Source: G025836975 sp048751585
GTDB lineage: Bacteria > Pseudomonadota > Gammaproteobacteria > Burkholderiales > Burkholderiaceae_B
Assembly: GCF_048751585.1 (NCBI RefSeq)
Contig: NZ_JAZHOB010000009.1
Location: 186,001 to 250,000 of the forward strand
DNA: 64,000 nucleotides
Direction: 5' to 3'
A program made the position numbers and the translations under genes. The notes under the pieces were generated by a model, which saw nothing but the letters and a program-made list of their open reading frames with translations, ran no database searches and was not told where the DNA came from. Positions 8,658 through 16,854 of this stretch are shown piece after piece (the stretch's first letter is position 1; every line of letters starts with the position of its first letter).

Positions 8658-9059
8658 GTGCAGAAACCACAACCACTCATTACGCCCTTGAACCGGCCAT
8701 TTTGGGATGGCTGCAATAACGGCCAGTTGAATGTGCAACAGTGTAGCAGCTGCAAGAAGTATGTCTTTTATCCCCGGGTCTGTTGTCCCTTCTGCCATGA
8801 GGACGCATTAACCTGGAAACAAACAAGTGGGCTTGGCAAGATCGTTGCGCACACAACAGTATTTCGTACTCACCACGAGGGATTCAATGCCGACGCACCA
8901 TATGTATTTGCAGCCGTAGAGCTAAATGAAGGGCCCTGCATATATGCCCAGATATCCCGCGCTGAAACCAATTGCGGCTCACTCATAGGACATCTGGTTC
9001 GAGTCTCGTTTCTACTGCATGGGTCTAAACAGAAAATAGCTGTATTCGAATTGATATGA
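8658..9059 (+). CDS. DUF35 Zn-ribbon/OB-fold protein, partner of the thiolase-like protein
   Basis: A 133-residue protein with an N-terminal rubredoxin-like zinc ribbon (QCSSCKK and CCPFCHE, two CxxC pairs) and a C-terminal OB-fold (IVAHTTVFRT ... VFAAVELNEGPCIYAQI). DUF35 proteins pair with thiolase-fold enzymes and complete the active site or CoA-binding site. A GTG start at 8658 is chosen because AAGGGG stands 6 bp before it; a GTG at 8637 would overlap the thiolase gene and has no ribosome site. About 100 bp follow before the AstE-like gene. Confidence 0.87.
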   Translation: MQKPQPLITPLNRPFWDGCNNGQLNVQQCSSCKKYVFYPRVCCPFCHEDALTWKQTSGLGKIVAHTTVFRTHHEGFNADAPYVFAAVELNEGPCIYAQISRAETNCGSLIGHLVRVSFLLHGSKQKIAVFELI

Positions 9060-9157
9060 CCTAGCAGTTCAAGACCAGGCGCTTTCCAATCCATCCCATG
9101 CGCCGGTTCGCTATTCCACAGCCCGCTTGAGCCTCATGACCATAAAAAAGGAACACT

Positions 9158-10156
9158 ATGCAAACCACCTTATGGACCACATTAGATTTTGAAAAGCCGG
9201 GAAAGCAAATCGGCACAGTGAACTTGCCGTATTCCCCAAACGATGATGCCTACGGCTTCATACCAATACCGATTGCGATCATAGGAAATGGGGATGGCCC
9301 GACCGTGCTGATCACCGGAGGCATCCATGGAGATGAATACGAGGGGCCGGTGGTTCTGGGAGATCTCATACGGGATATACAACCCGACAAGATGAATGGG
9401 CGCTTGATCATTTTACCTTGTGCCAACGCACCGGCCGTGTCAGCAGGCGCACGTACTTCGCCTATCGACCAACGCAACATGGCCAGGGAATTTCCTGGGC
9501 GTCACAATGGCTCAACGACCGAACAAATCACCGCATACATTCATGACATTCTCTTTCCCCTTGCAGACTATTACATGGATCTACATGCGGGCGGCTGCTC
9601 ATTAATTATCGAACACAGCACTCTGCTCTTTCCAGATACCGAAGGCGATCCTGCGATCAACCGAAAAAGCGAAGAAATGGCCCGAGCGTTTGGGGCGCCA
9701 ACAACCGTGGTGGCTTCGTATATCGGACAGGGTCGCACCCCAGTTGCATCAGCCGGTAAATTTGGAATTCCGGGAATATCGGCCGAGCTGGGAATATCAG
9801 GCTGGATTTCGCCGGATGGCGTCAAGCTTGCTCGGGACGGCGTAGCTCGAGTTCTAAGCATGTTGGGAGTATTACCGAACAATTCCATTTTACCCCCTCA
9901 AGCCAGTCGCATGACACGGATCCTGGGCCACGACAGCTACGTCCTCAGCCCCGGCAATGGGTATTTCGAGCCTGCTTTCAAGTTAATGGACCGTGTTTCA
10001 AAGGGAGAGATTGCGGGAAGGCTGCACCAACTGCTGCAGCCTGAGCTCGACCCAATCATTCTTCGCTTCGATAGCGACGGATGGGTTTGGTCTCATCGCT
10101 CTTATGGCAGGACACATGCCGGTAGCGCCCTGGCAGTACTTATTGAATCCATATAA
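9158..10156 (+). CDS. Succinylglutamate desuccinylase/aspartoacylase-family zinc hydrolase
   Basis: A 332-residue member of the AstE/AspA branch of M14-like zinc hydrolases, which usually cleave N-acyl amino acids. The zinc set is visible: H57 and E60 in GGIHGDEYEGP and H143 in MDLHAGG; the likely general-base glutamate is in GISAELGISG. There is no signal peptide, so it acts in the cytoplasm. AAAGGAA precedes the ATG. In this operon it may free an acyl group or amino acid from the imported compound (inference); the substrate is unknown. Confidence 0.87.
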   Translation: MQTTLWTTLDFEKPGKQIGTVNLPYSPNDDAYGFIPIPIAIIGNGDGPTVLITGGIHGDEYEGPVVLGDLIRDIQPDKMNGRLIILPCANAPAVSAGARTSPIDQRNMAREFPGRHNGSTTEQITAYIHDILFPLADYYMDLHAGGCSLIIEHSTLLFPDTEGDPAINRKSEEMARAFGAPTTVVASYIGQGRTPVASAGKFGIPGISAELGISGWISPDGVKLARDGVARVLSMLGVLPNNSILPPQASRMTRILGHDSYVLSPGNGYFEPAFKLMDRVSKGEIAGRLHQLLQPELDPIILRFDSDGWVWSHRSYGRTHAGSALAVLIESI

Positions 10157-10168
10157 TGGGAGGTGTAA

Positions 10169-11164
10169 ATGAAAGCTTTCAATTCCAAGATTCGTACTCT
10201 ATTTCCGCTGGTGGCTTTCGGGCTGTTGCCGTTCATCATGCTAGAAAATTCCGTGGCTTCCGAGAGCTTCCCAAATCGACCAGTAACTATCGTAGTACCG
10301 GCGCCACCCGGTGGAACAACCGACCTCGCCGCACGGGCGCTGGCTGACGACCTGGGTAAAGCTCTGGGTCAATCAATCGTTGTCGAAAACAAGGGCGGCG
10401 CTCACGGCATCGTAGGTGCCCAGTATGCATTGAAAAGCAAGCCTGACGGTTACACCTTATATATGGCGTTCTCCGGCTTTCATGTGATTGCACCCAATCT
10501 GACTTCGCTTTCCTATGACCCGCTGAAAGACTTCCAGCCAGTTGCCATGGTGTACAAGGCGCCCGAGGTTCTAGCCATTCGCTCATCCTTCCAGGAGATA
10601 AAGACATTCCAGGATTTGTTGGATTACGCAAAGGCCAACCCAGGCAAGCTGAATTATGGCTCGGCCGGGCCAGGCTCGGTCGCACACGTTGGCATGGAGC
10701 TACTCCAGAGTATCACTGGCATCAGAATGACCCATATACCCTATAAGGGTACCGGTCCAATTGTGGTCGATATGCTTGGAGGCCAAATTGACCTGGTGTT
10801 GGTTTCCATGCCACCACTGGTAGCACATATCAAAAACGGTGGTCTGCGCCCATTGCTCTTTACCTCTGAATCCCGACAGAAGGTATTCCCCGAAGTCCCA
10901 ACCAGCAAAGAATTGGGTTTGAGCAACTTCGGCACCTCGAGCTGGTTCGCCTTGTATATGAGTGCCAAGTCGCCGCCAAAGGCTGCTCAAAAGATATCGG
11001 AGGAGGTCAGAAAGATTATTGCTAACCCGGCATTCCAAGAGAGGGCTTCCGCCCTTGGGGCCGAAGCCACTTATATGAATACTGATCAGCTTGGAAAGTT
11101 TACGGCAGCCGAACTGGAACGCTGGAACATGATCATAAAAAAGGCCGATATAGACAAAAATTGA
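10169..11164 (+). CDS. Bug/TctC-family substrate-binding protein
   Basis: A 331-residue periplasmic binding protein with signal peptide (about residues 1-30, TLFPLVAFGLLPFIMLENSVAS) and the Bug loop PAPPGGTTDLAARALADDL; HIPYKGTGPIVVDMLGGQ is the second family block. It ends the IclR-controlled operon, 12 bp after the AstE-like gene, with GGGAGG as ribosome site. It presumably delivers the acid that the CoA-transferase activates. No permease gene is adjacent in the same direction; the TctAB pair downstream is convergent and belongs to another operon. Confidence 0.92.
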   Translation: MKAFNSKIRTLFPLVAFGLLPFIMLENSVASESFPNRPVTIVVPAPPGGTTDLAARALADDLGKALGQSIVVENKGGAHGIVGAQYALKSKPDGYTLYMAFSGFHVIAPNLTSLSYDPLKDFQPVAMVYKAPEVLAIRSSFQEIKTFQDLLDYAKANPGKLNYGSAGPGSVAHVGMELLQSITGIRMTHIPYKGTGPIVVDMLGGQIDLVLVSMPPLVAHIKNGGLRPLLFTSESRQKVFPEVPTSKELGLSNFGTSSWFALYMSAKSPPKAAQKISEEVRKIIANPAFQERASALGAEATYMNTDQLGKFTAAELERWNMIIKKADIDKN

Positions 11165-11269
11165 TCATCGGTAATGCGTCGCAGCGTTCATCAAGCCCTC
11201 AAGACAGCTCGTTGTGGCGCTTACCGTAAACATAATGGATGGAGCCGAGAACTTATCTCAGCCTTTCCG

Positions 11270-12763
11270 CTAGACCCTTCCCCGCCAGAATCTAAGCTTC
11301 GGCAACAGCCCCCAGCATGCCAGCAAGGCGGACAGTATCATCAGGGTCGTGACCAGCCAGTTATCGAAGAAGATCGAAAACGAACCCTGGGACATCAACA
11401 GGGACTGCCGGAAGGCGTCTTCGGTCTTGTCGCCCAGGACCATGGCCAGGATCAGGGGCGCTATCGGGTAGTCCAGCTTCTTGAACACATAGCCCACGAC
11501 GCCGAAAATCATCGCCAGATAGACGTCGAACATTCTATTGCCGATGGTGTAGGCGCCGATCAGGCACACCACGATGATGATGGGGCCGATAATGGAAAAC
11601 GGCGCCTTAAGAATCGACGAGAAAAACGGAATCGTCGTCAGGACCAGCACGACCGCCACCACATTGGCCACATACATGGAAGCGATCAGGCCCCAGACGA
11701 AATCGGATTGCTCTATGAACAGCATAGGTCCGGGCTGCAGCCCCCAGATCATCAGTCCGCCCATCATGACCGCCGCGGTGGCCGATCCGGGAATGCCCAA
11801 TGCCAGCATGGGCAGTAAGGCCGACACCCCGGCGGAATGGTCGGCCGCCTCCGGGGCGATCACACCTTCGGGCTCGCCTTTTCCGAAGCGATCGCTGTTG
11901 CGGGAAAAACGCCGCGCGATCCCATAAGACATGAACGATGCCGCCGTCGGCCCGCCCGGAGTGATCCCCATCCAGCATCCTATCAGCGTCGACCGGACCA
12001 GCACGACCGCGTGGCGCGGCATGGAAAGGAAGGTGCGCCAGATGACCCGGAAATTCATTTTGGCTTTCAGGCCGTTGAATTCCAGCCCCTCTTCCACCGT
12101 AACCAGCAGCTCGCCAATGCCGAAAAGCCCGATGACCGCCGCCAGATACGAAACGCCGTTGGCCAGCGAGTCGGAGCCATAGGTAAGCCGCATCTCCCCC
12201 GACACCGTATCCATGCCAATAGCGGTCAATATCAATCCAATCAACAGCGAGGCAACCGTTTTCAAGGGGTTGCCGCCGCTCATGCCGACAAAGCTGCAGA
12301 AAGTCAGCATGAAGACGCCGAAGAATTCCGCCGGACTGAATTGAAGCGCGAAATCGGCCACCAGGTTGGCGATCAGCGTAACCACGACCACTCCGGCGAA
12401 CGCGCCAAAGCCGGCCGACAGGAAAGCCGTTGCCAGAGCTTGCTCGGCCCGCCCGCTCTTGGCCATGGGATGGCCGTCGAAGGTGGTGGCGACCGAAGAC
12501 GGTTCCCCGGGGATATTGAACAGAATGGACGTGGTCGAGCCCCCGAACAAGGCGCCCCAATACAATGAGGACAGCAAGATAATGGCGCTGACCGGATCCA
12601 TGGCAAAGGTAAGCGGCAACAACAAGGTAACCCCGTTGGGCGCTCCCAGGCCAGGCAGCACACCCACCAGAATGCCCAGCAGCACGCCGCCCACCATGAT
12701 GGCAATATGGTGCACGGTAAGCACCGTTTCAAACCCGGACCACAGCAAATTAAGATCGGTCAT
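11270..12763 (-). CDS. tctA: Tripartite tricarboxylate transporter, large permease TctA
   Basis: A 497-residue inner-membrane protein with about 11-12 hydrophobic segments, the large subunit of the tripartite tricarboxylate transporter, which takes up carboxylates by ion symport. Family motifs are LVGVLPGLGAPNGVTLLLP near residue 35 and YWGALFGGSTTSILFNIPGE near residue 68, with the second-half repeat ALGIPGSATAAVMMGG. It is the last gene of tctC-tctB-tctA, 9 bp after tctB. This is the only TctAB pair in the window, although seven binding proteins are present. Confidence 0.95.
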   Translation of the reverse strand: MTDLNLLWSGFETVLTVHHIAIMVGGVLLGILVGVLPGLGAPNGVTLLLPLTFAMDPVSAIILLSSLYWGALFGGSTTSILFNIPGEPSSVATTFDGHPMAKSGRAEQALATAFLSAGFGAFAGVVVVTLIANLVADFALQFSPAEFFGVFMLTFCSFVGMSGGNPLKTVASLLIGLILTAIGMDTVSGEMRLTYGSDSLANGVSYLAAVIGLFGIGELLVTVEEGLEFNGLKAKMNFRVIWRTFLSMPRHAVVLVRSTLIGCWMGITPGGPTAASFMSYGIARRFSRNSDRFGKGEPEGVIAPEAADHSAGVSALLPMLALGIPGSATAAVMMGGLMIWGLQPGPMLFIEQSDFVWGLIASMYVANVVAVVLVLTTIPFFSSILKAPFSIIGPIIIVVCLIGAYTIGNRMFDVYLAMIFGVVGYVFKKLDYPIAPLILAMVLGDKTEDAFRQSLLMSQGSFSIFFDNWLVTTLMILSALLACWGLLPKLRFWRGRV

Positions 12764-12772
12764 CGGAATTCC

Positions 12773-13252
12773 CTATATACCCAGCAAGGACTCGACGGGC
12801 CCTTTGACCAGTTCGACCTGGAACCAAAGCTCGAAAACAAGATAGAAGGCGACAACGACGCAGGCTGGAATCAGCAGCGTCTTGAGCCAACTGGCGTGGC
12901 CATGCACTTTCAGCATATAAATCAGATAAAGCAAAGAACCGGTATAGCTGCCTAGAAACGGCATGGATGCAACCAGGAGAACCGTGGGGATGAAGATGGC
13001 CAGGGTAAGTTTTAATTGTTGCTTGCTGACGAAGCCGCTGCGATCAGGGCTGCGCAAGCTGCCCAGAAAAAGCAGGATGCTGACAACGCAAAGCATGATG
13101 CCCAGCCGCAAAGGCATATAGCCCGACTGCGGTCCGGTTTCGGGCGACCAGCCCGTCGTTAGCTGCAGGCTTCCGGCGACCACCAGGCCGCCAAAAGCGC
13201 CGATCGCGGCCGCCGCGGCCAGCTCCATCGTCCGTCGATCAATAAGTGACAT
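12773..13252 (-). CDS. tctB: Tripartite tricarboxylate transporter, small permease TctB
   Basis: A 159-residue membrane protein with four hydrophobic segments, the small subunit that works with TctA. The segments lie at about residues 11-30, 50-64, 84-105 and 110-145, the usual TctB pattern. It stands between tctC and tctA in the same direction, with 50 bp to tctC that hold a hairpin. Confidence 0.88.
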   Translation of the reverse strand: MSLIDRRTMELAAAAAIGAFGGLVVAGSLQLTTGWSPETGPQSGYMPLRLGIMLCVVSILLFLGSLRSPDRSGFVSKQQLKLTLAIFIPTVLLVASMPFLGSYTGSLLYLIYMLKVHGHASWLKTLLIPACVVVAFYLVFELWFQVELVKGPVESLLGI

Positions 13253-13270
13253 GTTTTTCCGCTATCGACA

Positions 13271-13292
13271 GGCCGACCCCTATGGGCCGGCC
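13271..13292 (-). terminator. Intercistronic hairpin between tctC and tctB
   Basis: GGCCG.CCC (13271-13279) pairs with GGG.CGGCC (13284-13292), one mismatch, 4-nt loop, no U-run. On the - strand it is just after the tctC stop. It may let the binding protein be made in excess over the permease. Confidence 0.4.
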
Positions 13293-13302
13293 GGATTCAA
13301 AT

Positions 13303-14301
13303 TTACTTCTTCGCCAACCAGCCGTCGTCGGCAAACAGCTTGTAGTGATCGGCCGAGTCCTTCTTGATGTAGTCGTCCAGCTTGTCGCCGGTCAGGAAGA
13401 ATTCCGATTGCACGCCGCGCGCAACCCATTCCTTCCATTCAGGCTTTTCAGACACCTGCTTGAGCAGGTTCACATAGAACTCGACCTGCTCGGGCGTGAC
13501 GCCGCCCGGCAGCCATACGGTGCGCGGCATATTGAACTGGTCGATGGGAATACCGCTTTCCTTGCAAGTGGGGATATCGGACCAGGCCTTGTCAGCCGTG
13601 ACTTTGCCGGTCGCGGCAAAACGCTGGGCCGAGAAAATGCACAAAGGGCGAACCTTGCCGGCCTTCCAGTACGAAATGTTTTCACCCGGGTTATTGGTGT
13701 TGCCATCCAGATGGCCGCCGGCCAGTTGAACAGCGGCCTGGCCGCCGGATTTGAACGGCACATAAGTCATGTTGACGTTCATGGCTTTTTCGATTTTGCG
13801 GGTAAGGATGTGATCGGTGTCCTTGGACTGCCCGCCGCCCATCTTCAGAGCGCCGTTTTTCGCTTTCGCGTCGGCGATCAGGTCTTGCGCGGTCTTGTAT
13901 GGCGAGGATGCGCCCGTCCACAAGACGAACTCATCCGCGGCCATCGTGGCCACCGGCGTCATGTCCTCGATCTTGTAGCCCACATTCGTGATCATGGGCA
14001 TCAGCCATGCCAGGTTGGTGGAAAAAATAAGCTTGTTGGCGTCCCCTTTATGGCCTTCGGCAAACACAAACGCTTCGGTCCCGCCGCCACCGCCTTTATT
14101 CGAAACGATAACGCTGGACGAGGTCAGCTTGTATTTTTGCACGATGGCCTGAACCACCCGGGCGAACTGATCGGTGCCGCCGCCAGGACCCGCCGTGGCG
14201 ATGAACTCCAGCGGTTTGGTGGGCTCCCAGGCGGCAAAGGCCGCGGAACTGGTCAGACTGGCTGCCACGGCTATGGCCACGGCGAATTTCTTATGATTCA
14301 T
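13303..14301 (-). CDS. tctC: Tripartite tricarboxylate transporter substrate-binding protein TctC
   Basis: A 332-residue periplasmic binding protein with a signal peptide (about residues 1-23, VAIAVAASLTSSAAFAA) and the ligand loop ATAGPGGGTDQFARVVQ. It differs from the other Bugs in the window by the block KGGGGGTEAFVFAEGHKGDANKLIF, typical of proteins encoded with their own TctAB. It follows the SAF-domain dehydrogenase gene by 23 bp, so the transported acid is probably the substrate, or a precursor, of that enzyme. Confidence 0.92.
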   Translation of the reverse strand: MNHKKFAVAIAVAASLTSSAAFAAWEPTKPLEFIATAGPGGGTDQFARVVQAIVQKYKLTSSSVIVSNKGGGGGTEAFVFAEGHKGDANKLIFSTNLAWLMPMITNVGYKIEDMTPVATMAADEFVLWTGASSPYKTAQDLIADAKAKNGALKMGGGQSKDTDHILTRKIEKAMNVNMTYVPFKSGGQAAVQLAGGHLDGNTNNPGENISYWKAGKVRPLCIFSAQRFAATGKVTADKAWSDIPTCKESGIPIDQFNMPRTVWLPGGVTPEQVEFYVNLLKQVSEKPEWKEWVARGVQSEFFLTGDKLDDYIKKDSADHYKLFADDGWLAKK

Positions 14302-14324
14302 GGTCTTTGTCTCCTTGCGTTTGA

Positions 14325-15731
14325 TTAAGAGCTGCTGTCTTCGGACTGGCCAAAAAACACCGAATCCTGATACTTGCGCATTTCAAGCAGCGTGGATGCG
14401 CTTTCGATTTCCACGTCGCCGTAGCAAATGACTTCCCCGCTTTTCACGTCCCGGCACAGCCTTTGATTCGCCATCAAGTAGAACGGCACTGGCGTGCGGC
14501 TGCCCAGCGCCGCGGCTTTTACCAGCATGGGGGTTACGTCGTCGATGGAATGATGATGTCCGCCCATGGTCAGCACCGTTCCGGCGGCAAAGTCCCTGGT
14601 AGTGCGGGCCACCAGGTCCAGTACAGGCCGGGGCTCGACCGCCCCGCTTGATACGCCCAGCCCCGCCGCTTCGATAATGCTGGTGGCGGCCTCCAATCCC
14701 AGCAGGTGCCGGGACAGGAAGATCAAAGCCGTCTTGCGGTCGGCGCTGACAACATGCCCCTTGCCCGCCAACAGTTCCCAGCTGGGCTCGTCATGGCAGC
14801 GAACCACCACGAACACGCCGCCCGCGAAGCTGATTTCGTCGGATTTCCTAAGGCAATGGAAAACCTCGAGCACGCCATCCTGCTGCAACAGGCCCCCTTC
14901 GGCGCGCAGGCGCAGGGCTTCGGGCACTTCCGCCGTGCGCAGTATCGGCGCATGCATGTCGGGCAAATCCGGACCGAATCCGGTAGAGTTCGCCGCCACC
15001 AGCATTTCGCAAAAATCAGGCACCGTGCGCTGGGGAAGTTCGCCGGCGATTCTGGACCGCGCCGCAACGACAGCCTGTGCGCGGCCGGGCTCCATCGTCC
15101 AATAGGCTTCGAGCTCGGGCGCGGCTATCGTCACCCCGTTGCTGGTCAGCTTGCCGGAGGCCGGGTCGAATACAAAATCGTATTCGCTGGCCTTGCCCGC
15201 GCAGACAATCTCGAAACCCAGGCTTTCCGCCCAGGTAATCAGGCCGATCAGCAAGCTGGGCTGATCGCCGTCAACCGGCGTGACAACGCGGCCGCGGCTG
15301 CGTCCAAGATGAGCCAGTCCCGGGCCGATTACGCTGTCCGCCTCTTTCGATACCATGGCCAGATGCAGCCCCGCATCCAAGGCGATCTTGGCATGCATGG
15401 CGCCCGCCTCCGGGTTGCCGGTGGCTTCCAGAACGATATCCAAAGGCAAGCCCGCCACGTTCGCCAGACTGGATGATGCAATGTAATAGCCGCCCTCCCA
15501 GGCCGATTGCGCGGACTGCTGCGTTTCGCAAATCTTGATTTGATCCGCCGGCACACCCACGTCGCGCATCGCCTGCACGACAATGGCGGCATCCAGGTCC
15601 ACCGCCACCCGGCACTGCATCAACGGCACCCGCATGCTCTGCGCCAAAAAACTTCGGCCGAACCCGCCGCTGCCCACGACGCAACTTTGCACGGGCCGCG
15701 TAACGCTGGAAAAATACTTGTGGAAATTCAT
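14325..15731 (-). CDS. NAD(P)-dependent oxidoreductase with homoserine-dehydrogenase-like N-terminus and SAF domain
   Basis: A 468-residue cytoplasmic protein. The N-terminal Rossmann fold shows VVGSGGFGRSF (about residues 19-29) and the block ASSSLANVAGLPLDIVLEATGNPEAGAMHA resembles homoserine dehydrogenases. The C-terminal part (about residues 370-455) looks like a SAF domain, the small beta-clip fold of sialic acid synthase and altronate dehydratase. It is the first gene of the operon with tctCBA and is divergent from a GntR regulator. It probably oxidises the imported hydroxy acid; the substrate is not known. Confidence 0.8.
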   Translation of the reverse strand: MNFHKYFSSVTRPVQSCVVGSGGFGRSFLAQSMRVPLMQCRVAVDLDAAIVVQAMRDVGVPADQIKICETQQSAQSAWEGGYYIASSSLANVAGLPLDIVLEATGNPEAGAMHAKIALDAGLHLAMVSKEADSVIGPGLAHLGRSRGRVVTPVDGDQPSLLIGLITWAESLGFEIVCAGKASEYDFVFDPASGKLTSNGVTIAAPELEAYWTMEPGRAQAVVAARSRIAGELPQRTVPDFCEMLVAANSTGFGPDLPDMHAPILRTAEVPEALRLRAEGGLLQQDGVLEVFHCLRKSDEISFAGGVFVVVRCHDEPSWELLAGKGHVVSADRKTALIFLSRHLLGLEAATSIIEAAGLGVSSGAVEPRPVLDLVARTTRDFAAGTVLTMGGHHHSIDDVTPMLVKAAALGSRTPVPFYLMANQRLCRDVKSGEVICYGDVEIESASTLLEMRKYQDSVFFGQSEDSSS

Positions 15732-15867
15732 GGATTATTGACTTATTAAAAAGCTGCATCGATGCCGCGGTTAATATGCCCAGGCGGCGAAGAAGGAGCC
15801 GGCGCATAAAAAGAAAACCATGTGAAAGCCCGTCTCGCCAAAAAAAGCCGTGGCGGCAGGCCTAGTT

Positions 15868-15899
15868 TTTATGGATTATTGCATGCAATAATCCATAAA
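15868..15899. promoter_or_regulatory. 32-bp perfect palindrome, likely GntR operator
   Basis: A perfect inverted repeat centred at 15883/15884 (core half-site ATGGATTATTGCA). It lies in the 214-bp gap between the divergent oxidoreductase (start 15731) and gntR (start 15946) genes, 46 bp before gntR. A copy of the half-site ATGGATTATTG at 15730-15740 overlaps the oxidoreductase start codon. Confidence 0.75.
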
Positions 15900-15945
15900 T
15901 TCCTTATGGTTTTCCCCTAATTTCAGTTGTTAGTCGGAGATTTGC

Positions 15946-16653
15946 ATGCAATTTGACATGGAAGCCGCCCTCGGCGCGGATGCGGCTGAATCCCAGGGCC
16001 GATCCCGGGGCTCCTTGACCGCGATGGCCGTCAATCGCCTGCGCGACCTGATCGTCACCGGCGAATTGAAGCCGGGACAGAGGATTTCGGAAAGATCGAT
16101 TCTGGAGGGGCAGCAAGACCTCTCGCGCACGCCCGTGCGCGAGGCGCTGAAAATACTGGAGTCCGAAGGACTGATTCAGCTCAGACCCAATCGCGGCGCC
16201 TTCGTCACCAAGCTGAGCATCGATCACATCGATGCCGAAATAGAAGTCCTGATCGGACTGGAAGGCATTGCCGCCATGCTCAGCTGCAGCCGAATCACCG
16301 ATGCGGAAATTGCCGAGATAAGCCGGCTCCATCAAGAAATGATCGGCTCATTTGAAAACCAGAACCTGATGCTGTACTTTGAAACGAATCAAAGAATCCA
16401 TCAGCTTATCGTGGACGGCGCCCACAACCCGGCCCTGTCAAGGATATACAAAGCGGAATGCCTGCACATCAGGCGCTATCGCTACGCCGGCAATCTTGAG
16501 CACACCAGATGGCACAGCGCAACCCGCGAACATGAACAGATCCTGGCGGCGCTGACACAGCGCGATGGCTTGCTGTTGCGCGAACTGCTGCGCGCCCATC
16601 ATACGAACGGATGGGCGGTAACGCGCGAGCTGCTGCGGTCCGAGCTGGAATGA
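15946..16653 (+). CDS. GntR-family regulator, FCD subfamily
   Basis: A 235-residue regulator. The winged helix covers about residues 24-90 (VNRLRDLIVTGELKPGQRISE, then SRTPVREALKILESEGLI). The C-terminal all-helical FCD domain has the usual Asp/His metal-ligand pattern, including TNQRIHQLIVDGAHNP. FCD regulators respond to carboxylic or sugar acids. The divergent position opposite the oxidoreductase-tctCBA operon and the palindrome between them make it the likely repressor of that operon. Confidence 0.93.
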   Translation: MQFDMEAALGADAAESQGRSRGSLTAMAVNRLRDLIVTGELKPGQRISERSILEGQQDLSRTPVREALKILESEGLIQLRPNRGAFVTKLSIDHIDAEIEVLIGLEGIAAMLSCSRITDAEIAEISRLHQEMIGSFENQNLMLYFETNQRIHQLIVDGAHNPALSRIYKAECLHIRRYRYAGNLEHTRWHSATREHEQILAALTQRDGLLLRELLRAHHTNGWAVTRELLRSELE

Positions 16654-16775
16654 CGCAAGCGATTCCTCTTTAGCCCAGGCTTTTCCCTCAATAGCCTCCA
16701 AGGCCGACGAAGCAATATTCGACAGGGCATATCGGGTTTTCACCGATATGCCATTCTTTTGAATCAATAGTATTG

Positions 16776-16791
16776 TACCGATCGTTCGGTA
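16776..16791. promoter_or_regulatory. Candidate TetR operator
   Basis: TACCGA-TCGT-TCGGTA, a 16-bp dyad, lies 63 bp before the methylaspartate-ammonia-lyase homologue, which is followed by a tetR gene. The form fits TetR-family sites. Autoregulation of the operon is inferred. Confidence 0.55.
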
Positions 16792-16854
16792 TAACACTGC
16801 CGAGAAGCATCAATATGCCTGGCTCAAAGAACCCACCAACATAAAGGTTTTGAA

